Below are positions 1 to 9,600 of a stretch of 64,000 nucleotides of DNA, one piece after another. The notes under the pieces are model-generated. The model did no database searches and had not been told where the DNA came from. It saw only the letters and a list, made by a program, of their open reading frames with translations. The translations under genes were made by a program, and so were the position numbers. Position 1 is the stretch's first letter. Each line of letters begins with the position of its first letter. The DNA is from Rhodocyclaceae bacterium (GTDB lineage: Bacteria; Pseudomonadota; Gammaproteobacteria; Burkholderiales; Rhodocyclaceae): NCBI GenBank assembly GCA_030824115.1, contig JAVBYI010000004.1:366852-430851 (forward strand), read 5' to 3'.

Positions 1-2
1 AT

Positions 3-746
3 GCTGATTTTGGCGGCACCTTCAATCCCCGCTTGGCCGTGGTCTGGCGCACGACGGAGCGTCTGACCACCAAGCTGATGGCGGGCCGGGCCTTCCGCGC
101 GCCCTCCTTCTTCGAGTTGTATGCCAATACCGGGGCGACGACGCCGAACCCAACATTGAAGCCAGAGAAATCCGATACCGTGGAACTGGCCTTCGCGTGG
201 CGCGCCAGCCGTGATCTCAACCTCAATGCCAATCTGTTCCATATGCACCAGGCGAATCCGATTGTTGCGATCGATCCCTTCCCGCAGAAATTTTTTAATG
301 TCGATGCCCATGTGATTCGCGGCATTGAGCTGGAGGCGCAATGGCAGGCCACGCCGACCTTGCGCATGCAGGGCAATCTCACCGTGCGCCGCGCCGACCA
401 GGAACAGTTCACGCGCCTGAAGGTGGTCGATCATTTCGCCATGGCTGACCGCGATGCCTACCTGCGTGCGGACTGGGCCTTTCTGCCGAAATGGAACTGG
501 AACCTGCAGGCGAACTGGACGGGCAAGCGTCCCCACCAGGCCAGCACGGATACCCGGTCGACGCTCGGCAGCAACTGGGTGACGGACACGACGTTGCGCT
601 ACTACCATGGCAGTGAATGGGAGTTCGCCGCCAGCATCCGCAACCTGTTCAATACGGATGCACGGGTTTACTCGACCACGGATATCCCGGACTATCTGCC
701 GCTGCCCCGGCGCAGTGTGTTTGCCGAGGTGCGCTACAAGTTCTGA
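3..746 (+). CDS. TonB-dependent outer-membrane receptor, C-terminal part (5' end outside window)
   Basis: The frame is open from the first bases and ends at TGA 744-746, so only the last ~247 residues of a receptor usually 600-800 aa long are present. They show alternating amphipathic beta-strands typical of a TonB-dependent barrel, the conserved segment RAFRAPSFFELY followed by NPTLKPEKSDTVELA, and a C-terminal strand ending in Phe (VRYKF), the usual signal for BAM-mediated outer-membrane insertion. These receptors import metal chelates, cobalamin or other large ligands with TonB energy. The plug domain and TonB box are missing, so the substrate cannot be told. The gene converges on metF with only 6 bp between stops. 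Confidence 0.85.
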   Translation, partial: ADFGGTFNPRLAVVWRTTERLTTKLMAGRAFRAPSFFELYANTGATTPNPTLKPEKSDTVELAFAWRASRDLNLNANLFHMHQANPIVAIDPFPQKFFNVDAHVIRGIELEAQWQATPTLRMQGNLTVRRADQEQFTRLKVVDHFAMADRDAYLRADWAFLPKWNWNLQANWTGKRPHQASTDTRSTLGSNWVTDTTLRYYHGSEWEFAASIRNLFNTDARVYSTTDIPDYLPLPRRSVFAEVRYKF

Positions 747-752
747 TGTTTT

Positions 753-1589
753 CTACATCAGTTTCAGACGGCGCGCGATCTCCAGCGACAGGATCGACTG
801 ATTCAGCGTGTAAAAGTGCAGGCCGGGCGCACCCAGGGCGATCAGTTGCTCACAAAGCGCTGTGACGACGTCGAGACCGAAGGCACGGATCGAATCGGCA
901 TCGTCGCCAAAGCCCTCGAACTTCTTGCGCATCCAGCGTGGAATCTCGGCGCCACTGGAATCCGCAAAACGGGCGAGTTTGCTGAAGCTGCCAATTGGCA
1001 TGATGCCCGGCACGATCGGGATGGTGATACCCAGCGCGCGCGCTTCGGCGACAAAGTGGGCGTAAGCATCCGCGTTGTAGAAGAACTGCGTGATGGCCGA
1101 GTCGGCGCCGGCATCGACCTTGCGTTTGAAGGCGCGCAGATCGTCGCGCGGGCTTTTGGCCTGCGGATGCCATTCCGGGTAGGCGGCGACTTCGATACGG
1201 AAGGTATCGCCGGTTTCCTGACGGATGAATTCGACCAACTCGTTAGCGTAGCGAAACTCGCCAGCGTCAGCCATGCCGGAAGGCAGGTCGCCTCTTAACG
1301 CCACAATGCGGCGGATGCCCTGTGCTCGGTAGGTGTCGAGGATTTCGCGCAGGCCGTCGCGCGTCGAACCGATGCACGACAAGTGTGGTGCGGCAGCGTG
1401 ACCTTCAGCAGCAATTTCCATGACCACGTCGAAGGTGCGCTCGCGCGTCGAGCCGCCGGCGCCGTAGGTGACGGAAAAGAAGGTGGGCTTGGCAGCCGCC
1501 AGCTTGCTGCGCACGGCGCGCAGCTTGTCGATGCCGTCGGCCGATTGCGGTGGGAAAAATTCGAAAGAGATTTCAGTCGTCATGCTCAT
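753..1589 (-). CDS. metF: 5,10-methylenetetrahydrofolate reductase
   Basis: 278 aa, close to the usual ~280-300 aa. MetF is an FAD enzyme that reduces 5,10-methylene-THF to 5-methyl-THF, the methyl donor for methionine synthesis. Visible family features are the N-terminal EISFEFFPP, SVTYGAGGSTR, the strand IVALRGDLP, and KVDAGADSAITQFFYN in the folate/flavin barrel. It is the last gene of an ahcY-tlyA-metF transcription unit on the minus strand and overlaps tlyA by 4 bp, suggesting translational coupling. With ahcY it belongs to the methyl cycle, so it probably shares the SAH-riboswitch control located upstream of ahcY. Confidence 0.95.
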   Translation of the reverse strand: MSMTTEISFEFFPPQSADGIDKLRAVRSKLAAAKPTFFSVTYGAGGSTRERTFDVVMEIAAEGHAAAPHLSCIGSTRDGLREILDTYRAQGIRRIVALRGDLPSGMADAGEFRYANELVEFIRQETGDTFRIEVAAYPEWHPQAKSPRDDLRAFKRKVDAGADSAITQFFYNADAYAHFVAEARALGITIPIVPGIMPIGSFSKLARFADSSGAEIPRWMRKKFEGFGDDADSIRAFGLDVVTALCEQLIALGAPGLHFYTLNQSILSLEIARRLKLM

Positions 1590-2413
1590 TGACCATGTCT
1601 GGCGTGAAGGAAGAATTCGTGATTGCCGTCGGTGCCGGTGATCGGGCTGTCGAACCAGTCGAGGACGGTGAGGTGGTGGTCGGTGCAGCAGACCGTGAGC
1701 TTGTCGCGCACGGTGGGATAAAGCATTGGATCAGCCACAATGCCGCCCTTGCCAATGTGCTCAGGACCGACCTCGAACTGCGGCTTGACCAGCAGCAGCA
1801 GGTCGCCAAGCTTGGTGAGCAAGTGCGGCAGTTGCGGCAGGATAAGTGTGAGCGAGATGAAGGACACATCCCCGACAATCAAATCAAACTGCCGTCCCGC
1901 CAGCGCCGACTTTTCGAGATGGCGGGCATTGATGCCCTCGTGCGATTCGACCCGCGGATCGGCGGCAATGCTTGCATGCAGTTGGCCATGGCCGACATCG
2001 ATGCCGACTACTTTTGCGGCGCCATGCTGCAGCAGACAGTCGGTGAATCCGCCCGTCGATTGACCAATATCGAGACAGTCACGACCATGCACATCAATCC
2101 CCGTATGCCGCAGTGCGCCGACCAGTTTGAGGCCGCCACGCGAAACATACTCGGCGTCCGGCGCTGGCGCGACGGCCAGTGGGGCATGTGCCGTCAGCAG
2201 CTGGGCGGGCTTGCGCAAAACATCGCCATCCAGACTGACTCTGTCTGCTTCGATCAGCCGCTGAGCTGCTGTTCGCGAAGGCGCGAGTCCTTGCTGGACG
2301 AGCAGCGCGTCTAGCCGCACCCCGTCATGCGGGATGAGGCTATGCGCCGCCGCGCGCACGGCGACCTTGGATTTCGGCCGTGCCGTGCGGGCATGAAACG
2401 AGTTCATGCTCAT
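1586..2413 (-). CDS. tlyA: TlyA-type rRNA 2'-O-methyltransferase (S4 + FtsJ domains)
   Basis: 275 aa as drawn. The N-terminus up to about residue 32 is unusual; a GTG at Val33 (VRLDALLVQQGL) would give the typical TlyA start, so the first ~32 residues are doubtful. Residues ~33-95 form an S4 RNA-binding domain, followed by YVSRGGLKL and a Rossmann SAM-binding motif LDIGQSTGGFTD; FtsJ-like residues D, K and E follow (VGDVSFIS, LVKPQFEVG). TlyA proteins methylate ribose in 16S/23S rRNA and are often mislabelled hemolysins. It lies between ahcY and metF in one operon. The segment encoding KSALAGRQ is a copy of the 25-bp interspersed repeat. Confidence 0.88.
   Translation of the reverse strand: MSMNSFHARTARPKSKVAVRAAAHSLIPHDGVRLDALLVQQGLAPSRTAAQRLIEADRVSLDGDVLRKPAQLLTAHAPLAVAPAPDAEYVSRGGLKLVGALRHTGIDVHGRDCLDIGQSTGGFTDCLLQHGAAKVVGIDVGHGQLHASIAADPRVESHEGINARHLEKSALAGRQFDLIVGDVSFISLTLILPQLPHLLTKLGDLLLLVKPQFEVGPEHIGKGGIVADPMLYPTVRDKLTVCCTDHHLTVLDWFDSPITGTDGNHEFFLHARHGQ
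1890..1914 (-). repeat. interspersed 25-bp repeat, copy 1 (inside tlyA, sense)
   Basis: Read on the minus strand: AAAA, core GTCGGCGCTGG, then CGG and GACGGCA. It is an exact consensus copy, translated as K-S-A-L-A-G-R-Q in tlyA. Confidence 0.95.
2156..2176 (+). repeat. possible degenerate repeat copy (inside tlyA, antisense)
   Basis: GTC followed by one extra C, then GGCGCTGGCGCGACGGC. This matches the repeat apart from a 1-nt insertion in the core and lacks the A-run. It may be a decayed copy or chance in GC-rich coding sequence. Confidence 0.35.
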
Positions 2414-2422
2414 GCGGATTGC

Positions 2423-3814
2423 TTAGTAGCGATAGCTGTCGGTCTTGTACGGGCCGGTCTTCGGTACGCCGATATAGGCGGCCTGCTGATCGGTCAGTTC
2501 GGACAGTTGCGCGTTGAGCTTCTTCAACTGCAGGCGTGCCACCTTCTCATCCAGATGCTTGGGCAGGGTGTAGACGCCCACCGGATAGTCGGCGTTCTTG
2601 GTGAACAGCTCGATCTGCGCAATGGTCTGGTTGGCAAAGCTGGACGACATCACGTAGCTCGGATGGCCGGTGCCGCAACCGAGGTTCACCAGACGACCCT
2701 TGGCCAGCAGGATGATGCGCTTGCCGTCGGGGAAGATCACGTGATCGACCTGCGGCTTGATCTCTTCCCACTGGTACTTCTCGATCGAGGCGACGTCGAT
2801 CTCATTGTCGAAGTGGCCGATGTTGCAGACGATGGCTTGATCCTTCATGCGCGCCATGTGGTCGTGGTTGATGACATGGTAGTTGCCGGTGCAGGTGACA
2901 AAGATGTCGGCCTTGTCGGCAGCGTAGTCCATGGTGACGACGCGGTAGCCTTCCATCGCCGCCTGCAGCGCACAGATCGGGTCGATCTCGGTGACCCAGA
3001 CTTGTGCTGACAGGGCGCGCATGGCCTGCGCCGAACCCTTGCCCACATCGCCGTAGCCGGCGATCAGCGCGATCTTGCCGGCGATCATCACGTCGGTGGC
3101 GCGCTTGATGCCGTCGACCAGTGATTCGCGGCAGCCGTAGAGGTTGTCGAACTTCGACTTGGTGACCGAGTCATTGACGTTGATCGCGGGGATCTTCAGG
3201 TCGCCGCGCTCGTGCATCTGGTAGAGGCGATGCACGCCGGTGGTGGTTTCCTCGGTGACGCCCTTGATCTGGGCGAGGCGTGTCGAATACCACGTCTTGT
3301 CGGTCGCCAGCTTGGCCTTGATGGCGGCGAAGAGGATGGTTTCTTCTTCCGAGGTCGGCTTGGCGATGACGGAAATGTCCTTCTCGGCCTTGGCGCCGAG
3401 GTGCAGCAGCAGCGTGGCATCGCCGCCGTCGTCGAGGATCATGTTGGAATAACCGCCGTCCTTCCACTCGAAGATGCGGTGGGTGTAGTCCCAGTAGTCG
3501 ACCAGCGTCTCGCCCTTGACGGCGAAGACGGCGGTGCCGCCCGCAGCAATCGCGGCGGCGGCGTGGTCCTGGGTCGAGAAGATGTTGCACGAAGCCCAGC
3601 GCACTTCGGCGCCGAGCGCGGTGAGCGTCTCGATCAGCACGGCGGTCTGGATCGTCATGTGCAGCGAACCGGTGATGCGTGCGCCCTTGAGCGGCTGGGC
3701 TTTGGCGTATTCCTCGCGGATTGCCATCAGGCCCGGCATTTCGGTTTCAGCGATGCGGATTTCCTTGCGGCCCCAGTCGGCGAGGCCGAGGTCGGCGATT
3801 ACATAATCAGTCAT
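2423..3814 (-). CDS. ahcY: S-adenosylhomocysteine hydrolase
   Basis: 463 aa from the ATG at 3814, which has a strong ribosome-binding site (AAGGAG five to eight bases upstream). A start at 3862 would add 16 residues with no family similarity. The enzyme is NAD-dependent and splits S-adenosylhomocysteine into adenosine and homocysteine, removing the product inhibitor of methyltransferases. Motifs: N-terminal [29 protein letters not shown], the NAD-binding [14 protein letters not shown], and the C-terminal [12 protein letters not shown] with the Lys and Tyr that close the NAD site. It is the first gene of the ahcY-tlyA-metF unit and is preceded by an SAH riboswitch. Confidence 0.97.
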   Translation of the reverse strand: MTDYVIADLGLADWGRKEIRIAETEMPGLMAIREEYAKAQPLKGARITGSLHMTIQTAVLIETLTALGAEVRWASCNIFSTQDHAAAAIAAGGTAVFAVKGETLVDYWDYTHRIFEWKDGGYSNMILDDGGDATLLLHLGAKAEKDISVIAKPTSEEETILFAAIKAKLATDKTWYSTRLAQIKGVTEETTTGVHRLYQMHERGDLKIPAINVNDSVTKSKFDNLYGCRESLVDGIKRATDVMIAGKIALIAGYGDVGKGSAQAMRALSAQVWVTEIDPICALQAAMEGYRVVTMDYAADKADIFVTCTGNYHVINHDHMARMKDQAIVCNIGHFDNEIDVASIEKYQWEEIKPQVDHVIFPDGKRIILLAKGRLVNLGCGTGHPSYVMSSSFANQTIAQIELFTKNADYPVGVYTLPKHLDEKVARLQLKKLNAQLSELTDQQAAYIGVPKTGPYKTDSYRY

Positions 3815-3885
3815 GTTCAGGCTCCTTGAACGGTGACTGGGAGGGGCGAGGTCGCTATACATGCACGCCCACCCTTCCCAGTGCG

Positions 3886-3958
3886 GGTTGGGTGAGCGCC
3901 GTTAAAACAGTCCGAGCCTGGGGCCATGTGGCATGGAACCTCGCAACGCTCCTCGGAA
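3886..3958 (-). promoter_or_regulatory. SAH riboswitch (ahcY leader)
   Basis: On the minus strand the leader reads CCGAGGAGCGTTGCGAGG, then CCCCAGGCTCGGACTG, then AACGGCGCTCACCCAAC. These are the conserved blocks of the S-adenosylhomocysteine riboswitch: CCGAG pairs with CTCGG in P1, and GAGCG pairs with CGCTC to form the pseudoknot. SAH binding is known to switch on downstream ahcY expression. It lies ~70 nt upstream of the ahcY start and begins directly after a TATAAT element. Confidence 0.9.
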
Positions 3959-3966
3959 TGCGCGGC

Positions 3967-3972
3967 ATTATA
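3967..3972 (-). promoter_or_regulatory. ahcY -10 element
   Basis: TATAAT on the minus strand, about 10 nt before the first conserved base of the SAH riboswitch, placing the +1 near 3960. No strong -35 is visible. It sits just before the chosen start of the divergent c-di-GMP gene. Confidence 0.55.
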
Positions 3973-3986
3973 CGCTGCCGGATGGT

Positions 3987-6146
3987 ATGCTTGTGACTAT
4001 GACAAAAGGGATAGCCGGGCGCCCTGCCGCCACGCTGCAGCAGATCATGATGGGAGTGCATGAGGGTGGCCCCAGCCTCTGTCCGGTGCTGCTTGAAGTG
4101 GATGAAGGCATCCAGCTTTGGGATGCCACGGGGCGTCGGCAGTTCTTCAATCCGGCCACCTTGCGTCAGTTCGGCGCGCTGGCAGAGCCTGAAACGGTCG
4201 GTTTCGAGGAGCTGGCCTCTGTCTGTCTGGATGTTGGCGGCTTGCCCTTCCCGCAGCATGAGTTCCCCGTTGCACGCGTGCTGGCGGATGGCTTGCCCTG
4301 CAGCGATGTGCTGGTTCGCCTAGCCGATGCAAGCCTGCCGTGCCACTGGTTGCGTATCAATGCCCGGCCTCTGTATGCGCTGGGATCGACCGAAATGGTG
4401 GGTGTGCTGAGTTCGACGGTGGATGTGACGCAACTGATCGAGCGTGCCCAGGATTTGCAGCGCCAGGCGCATTACGATGCCCTGACCGGCCTGCCCAACC
4501 GCGTCTTGCTGGCTGACCGCATGAAGCTGGCGCTGGCCCACGCGCGTCGTACGGGCGACCGGCTGGCCGTGTGCCTGATGGATCTGGATGGCTTCAAGCC
4601 GGTGAATGACACGCTCGGCCACAAGGCCGGCGACCGGCTTTTGCAAGAGATTGCGCGGCGGTTGGAAGAGGCCATGCGTGCCGACGATACGGCGGCGCGG
4701 CTGGGCGGCGATGAGTTCGCGTTGCTGCTGGGCGGGCTCAAGTCGCCGCAACAGGCCGAGCTTGCCCTGCAACGCGTGCTGGATGCGGTGGCGACGCCGC
4801 TGGTGATCGATGGCAGTCCGGTGCGGGTGACTGCGAGCATTGGGGTGACCTTGTTCCCCGGTGATGCCGGCGAGGCCGACCAGTTGCTGCGCCACGCCGA
4901 TCAGGCCATGTACAAGGCCAAGGAGGCGGGTAAGGGCCGTTTCCACATGTTCAATCCGGCGGTCGAGTCGCGTATCCGGGCCAATCAGGGATTGCTGAAG
5001 CGTATCGAGGAGGCTCTCGACAAGGGCCAGTTTGTCCTTTACTACCAGCCCAAGGTCGACTGCCGCAACGGCCATGTGGTCGGCATGGAAGCGCTGATCC
5101 GCTGGCAGCATCCGGTGCTGGGGCTGCGCTCGCCGGGCGAATTCCTGCCGCTTATCGAGCATGATGACATTATCGTGCGGCTTGGCGAGTGGGTGATTGC
5201 CGAGGCGCTGCGGCAGATGGCGTTGTGGCGCGAGAGCGGCATTGATGTCCATGTCAGCGTCAATGTCTCGGCCCGCCAGTTTTTGCGCGGCGGCTTCGAT
5301 GACCGACTGGCCGTCATGCTTGCCCATCATCTGCCCGGTCTGGAACGCAAGCTGGAACTCGAACTGGTCGAGACGGCGGCGCTCGAAGATGTGATCGCCG
5401 TGCGCAAGGTGATGGAACATTACCAGCAGCTCGGCATGAGCTTCGCCCTCGACGATTTTGGCACCGGCTATTCCTCGCTGGTGCATCTCAAGCGGCTGGC
5501 GGTGGACGTGCTGAAAATCGACCAGACGTTTGTGCGCGACATGCTCGACGACCCGGGCGATCTGGCGATCGTGCAGGGCGTGATCGGTCTTGCCGCCGCC
5601 TTCAGTCAGCAGGTGGTGGCCGAAGGCGTGGAGAGCATCGAGCAGATTCTGCTGCTGCTCGAACTGGGCTGCGATGTCATGCAGGGTTTCGGTATCGCCC
5701 GCCCGATGGCGGCTGAGCGCGTGCCGGGCTGGCTGACTGCCTTCCAGGCCGATCCGCGCTGGCAACTGGCGCGCAGCAGCTATCCGATGCGCGGCGATTT
5801 CGAATTGTTGTTGATGGAAGTGTCGCATCGTCACTGGCTGGAAAAAACTCGCCTGGCCTTGCAGCAGGGCACTGGTCTGCCGCTGGCCGACTACGGCAGT
5901 TGTCGCTTCACGCAGTGGTATGCCGAAGCGGGCATCCGTCGCTACGGCGGATTGGCGGAGTTTCGCGAAATCGACATGATCCACCGCAAGGTGCATCAAC
6001 AGGCCGAAGCGCTGCATGCCTGTGTGCAGGCGGGCGATGACGCCGGAATCGAGATGGCACGACAGGCACTCGAAGCTGTCAATGAAAGCCTGTTGCAGCA
6101 GCTACATGCCTTCCGCATTGGTTTGATCGGCAGTACCAGTGGATAA
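3987..6146 (+). CDS. PAS-GGDEF-EAL-CZB c-di-GMP turnover protein
   Basis: 719 aa from ATG 3987; ATG 3999 is equally possible, and 3933 would lie inside the antisense SAH riboswitch. Order: PAS-like sensor (~30-130), GGDEF with LGGDEFALLL near residue 239, EAL with MEALIRW near 367 and DDFGTGYSSL, then a C-terminal CZB zinc-binding domain from ~612 (HRHWL, CRFTQWY, HRKVHQQ). GGDEF makes and EAL degrades c-di-GMP; both signatures look intact, so either activity is possible. CZB domains sense Zn in diguanylate cyclases and chemoreceptors, so zinc may gate this protein. No transmembrane helix is seen. A hemerythrin gene follows 30 bp downstream and is probably cotranscribed. Confidence 0.92.
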   Translation: MLVTMTKGIAGRPAATLQQIMMGVHEGGPSLCPVLLEVDEGIQLWDATGRRQFFNPATLRQFGALAEPETVGFEELASVCLDVGGLPFPQHEFPVARVLADGLPCSDVLVRLADASLPCHWLRINARPLYALGSTEMVGVLSSTVDVTQLIERAQDLQRQAHYDALTGLPNRVLLADRMKLALAHARRTGDRLAVCLMDLDGFKPVNDTLGHKAGDRLLQEIARRLEEAMRADDTAARLGGDEFALLLGGLKSPQQAELALQRVLDAVATPLVIDGSPVRVTASIGVTLFPGDAGEADQLLRHADQAMYKAKEAGKGRFHMFNPAVESRIRANQGLLKRIEEALDKGQFVLYYQPKVDCRNGHVVGMEALIRWQHPVLGLRSPGEFLPLIEHDDIIVRLGEWVIAEALRQMALWRESGIDVHVSVNVSARQFLRGGFDDRLAVMLAHHLPGLERKLELELVETAALEDVIAVRKVMEHYQQLGMSFALDDFGTGYSSLVHLKRLAVDVLKIDQTFVRDMLDDPGDLAIVQGVIGLAAAFSQQVVAEGVESIEQILLLLELGCDVMQGFGIARPMAAERVPGWLTAFQADPRWQLARSSYPMRGDFELLLMEVSHRHWLEKTRLALQQGTGLPLADYGSCRFTQWYAEAGIRRYGGLAEFREIDMIHRKVHQQAEALHACVQAGDDAGIEMARQALEAVNESLLQQLHAFRIGLIGSTSG

Positions 6147-6176
6147 TCTGAGTACCTACAACGCAAGGATCCTGAC

Positions 6177-6611
6177 ATGGATAACACAACGCAAAACCTG
6201 GTCTGGCGAGAGGATTTCGCTACAGGCGTGGCCGAGATCGACGAGCAGCACATGATTCTGGTGCATACGCTCAACGAAGCCGCTACCAAGCTGAAACACG
6301 ATACGAGTCAGGAGACGTTGGAGCAGATCACTCAGGATCTGTTGAGTTATGCGCTTTATCACTTCGAGACCGAGGAAGAACTGATGCAGCGCTACGGCTA
6401 TGCGGAAGCGGGCGATGATGCCGCCGAGCAGCATCTGTCACAGCACCGCGCCTTTTCGGCCAAGGTCGTTAGTGTGCGCGATGGCCTCAAGTCCGGGATG
6501 AAAATTGCCGCCAGCGACCTGCTCGACTTTCTCAACAACTGGCTGGTGAATCACATCCTCAATACCGACAAGAAGCTTGGTGCCTTCATCGTCGCCAAGC
6601 GGCCGGTCTAG
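6177..6611 (+). CDS. bacteriohemerythrin
   Basis: 144 aa, a four-helix di-iron O2-binding protein. The iron ligands are visible: H25 in DEQH, H62 and E66 in YHFETEE, H86 and H90 in QHLSQH, and H126 with D131 in NHILNTD. Such proteins carry or sense oxygen in the cytoplasm. The gene starts 30 bp after the GGDEF-EAL-CZB gene on the same strand, so the two probably form an operon in which redox or oxygen state and c-di-GMP are linked (inference). It converges on the SNF2 helicase with an 18-bp gap. Confidence 0.93.
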   Translation: MDNTTQNLVWREDFATGVAEIDEQHMILVHTLNEAATKLKHDTSQETLEQITQDLLSYALYHFETEEELMQRYGYAEAGDDAAEQHLSQHRAFSAKVVSVRDGLKSGMKIAASDLLDFLNNWLVNHILNTDKKLGAFIVAKRPV

Positions 6612-6629
6612 ACGTTTTAGGCGCACTGG

Positions 6630-9600
6630 TTAGCCGAGCGGCTGGAACAGCACGTCGAGATCGTCGGCACCGAGCAGGTGCTTGCCTGCTTCCTTGCCCT
6701 GCACTAACTGATCAGCCAGGCCGCGCTTGCGTGCTTGCAGGGCGAGAATCTTTTCCTCGACGGTACCCTGCGTCATCAGCTTATACACAAATACCGGTTT
6801 GTCCTGACCCATGCGGTGGGCGCGCGCAGTGGCCTGCTCCTCGACGGCCGGATTCCACCACGGGTCGTAGTGGATCACCGTGTCGGCGGCGGTGAGGTTG
6901 AGACCGGTGCCGCCGGCTTTCAGGCTGATCAGGAACAGCGGCACACGGCCCTGCTGGAAATCGTTGATCTGGGTTTCGCGATCCTTGGTCTGGCCGGTCA
7001 GTTTGGCGTAACGAATATTCTGCTTGTCCAGTTCGGCTTCGATCAGGCTGATCATGCTGGTGAATTGCGAGAACAGCAGAATCCGGCGGCCTTCGTCGAG
7101 CAGTTCTTCGAGCATGTCCATCAGCAGCGTCAGCTTGGCGGACTCGGCATTGCCCTTGGCAACGATGGCCTTGGCAGATTCGAGCTTGACGAGGCGCGGG
7201 TCGCAACACACCTGACGCAGCTTGAGCAGCGCGTCGAGAATCATGATCTGGCTTTGGCCGACGCCCTTTTCGCGCAGAACCTCGCGGAGCTTCTGGTCGA
7301 AGACGACGCGCAGCGATTCGTAAAGATCGCGCTGGCCGCCTTCGATCTCGACCCAGCGGACGATTTCGGTGCGCGGCGGCAGTTCGGTGAGGACTTGCTC
7401 TTTTGTCCGCCGCAACAGGAAGGGGCGTACGCGCTCGGCAAGGTTCTGGCGCGCAGTCGGGTCGCCCTGCTTCTCGATGGGGGTGCGGAAGATGCGGCCG
7501 AAACGATCCGCCGTGCCGAGGAAACCGGGCATGAGGAAGTCGAATTGTGCCCACAGTTCGCCGAGGTGGTTTTCCAGCGGTGTGCCGGTGAGCGACAGAC
7601 GATGGCGCGCCTTCAATTGCCGCGCCACCTGGTGCGCCTTGGCCTTGGGGTTCTTGATGAACTGCGCCTCATCGAGTACCAGCAGGTGGAAGGGTTGCGC
7701 CAGCAGTGTTTCCTGATCACGCACCAGCAGCGGGTAGGTGGTGAGCACGATGTCGGCCGTGGCGATCTGGCCGAACAGGGCGGCGCGGTCGGGACCATGC
7801 AGGGTCAGCACGGTGAGGTCCGGCGTGAATTGCGCGGCCTCGTTCTTCCAGTTGGCCATCAGGCTGGTTGGCGCGATGACGAGGCTGGGACGGTCGGCAC
7901 GGCCGGAGAGTTTTTCCAGCTGCAGATGCGCCAGCGTCTGTACCGTTTTGCCGAGGCCCATGTCGTCGGCGAGGATGCCGGCCAATCCGTACTCACGAAG
8001 AAATTGCAGCCAGTTGAGGCCGTCCTGCTGGTAGTGGCGCAACTCGGTACGAAATGTCGGCGCTGGCGGGACGGCAGTAATACCGGAAAAATCCTTGAGC
8101 TTGGCGCCGATGCCACGCAGCCGTTCGCCGCCCATCCAGTGGGCCGGCTGCTCATCGAGCATGGCCAGCACGGCGGCATGGTGGCGCGACAGACGCGGAC
8201 GTTCCTCATCGAGAAATTCGACCAGCGGCAGCAGCCAGGCACGCAGGCGGGCCACCGGCAGGGGCAGGATGCGTTTGGCGTCGATGGCCACCGGCACGGT
8301 GGCGTCGTCGGCCATGTCCTTGAGTCGTGCGAGGAGTTGCGGCTGTTCGGCGATCAGGCGGATCAGCGGCGGCACCAGACTGATGCGCTCACCACCGATC
8401 ATCACGCCGAGGTCGAGCGTGAACCAGTCGCCGCCCGGCTTTTCTGCTTCTTCCTCAATGGTAACGAACCAGTCGTCGGGACGCGCCATCTGGAACGGGA
8501 AGTCGTCGGCCATCGTCACCACGATGCCGGCATCCTCAAGTGTTTCAATTCCCTCGGACAGAATCGGCAGCCAGCCGACGGCATCCGGGCGGGCCGGAAT
8601 CAGGCAGCTCGCCGTGCTGTCGGTGCGCTGGTAGTGCGGCCGAAAGTGTTCGAGGCTGTCCAGTCCGAGGGTCTGCAGGCGTTGCCAGACGGCGATTTCG
8701 GTGGCGCTGTCGCGTGCCAGTATTTTTGTCTCCCCCTGATGTTTAACGCGCATCAGGGGCGGCGGAATGGCGCAGCCGATGACCGGTGGCAGACCGGGGT
8801 AGTCGAAGCTCAATTCGGCCAGCGCGATATCGTCAGCCAAGGTGAACATCTTGGTATGACGGATGCGCCCCAGTCGCAGGTGCAGGCGCGCGATGGGCGG
8901 ACCGGCGGGTGCACTGGTCTCCATTACGGCCGGCAGCGGCAGGGCAATGCCGAGGTTTTGTTCCAGTGCGGTCAGCCGCGCATGCGCCACCAGCGCGTCG
9001 GCCTCATTGAGCGGCGGGGCGCGCATCAGGCGGTCAACCAGGGCGTCAGGCAGGTCGTTGCTGAGCAGGCCGATCTCGTGGGTGGTGGGATCAAAATAGG
9101 TGGCCGGCTGGGTCGGCAGGCGCAGCACCGCTTCCGGCAGTTCATAGGCGAGGCGTTGATGACCTTCCGGGTCGCGCTGCCACGCGAGGGTGATGTCGCG
9201 CGCTGCGCCCATGCGCAACGGTTGGTCCGCACTGTCACCGACGAACAGCCGGCCGGTGCGCACGGCGGCACACAGCAGTGTGTAGCCGGATTCGCCGCTC
9301 AGCGAGGCGATCACTTCACGTTGGTAGTAGCGCACTTCCTCCTGGCAGGCGAGCGCCAGACGCAGCACGGAAACGTCTTCCGGCAAAACAGAATTGTCTA
9401 CGTTGGGACGCAGGTCGTGGGTCGGCGGCATCCAGATTGCCGGCTTGCCCAGTCCGCCTTTCTTGAGGCAGCGACTTCTGCCGATGCCGAGCGTGCCGCG
9501 CAGTGGATCGAGCAGATAGACGACGCGGAATTCGGCGTCGATGACTTCGGGCCCGTTTTCCGGCGTAGCCGGTTCTTCGATGCCGGCCAGCCAGGCGAGG

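Noticed and set aside
1090..1120. GTCGGCGCCGGC in metF, close to the repeat core
   Set aside because: It encodes part of the conserved DAGAD block of MetF and lacks the A-run and GACGGCA part.
4320..6017. 565-codon open frame antisense to the GGDEF-EAL-CZB gene
   Set aside because: Shadow frame; the plus-strand protein is clearly real.
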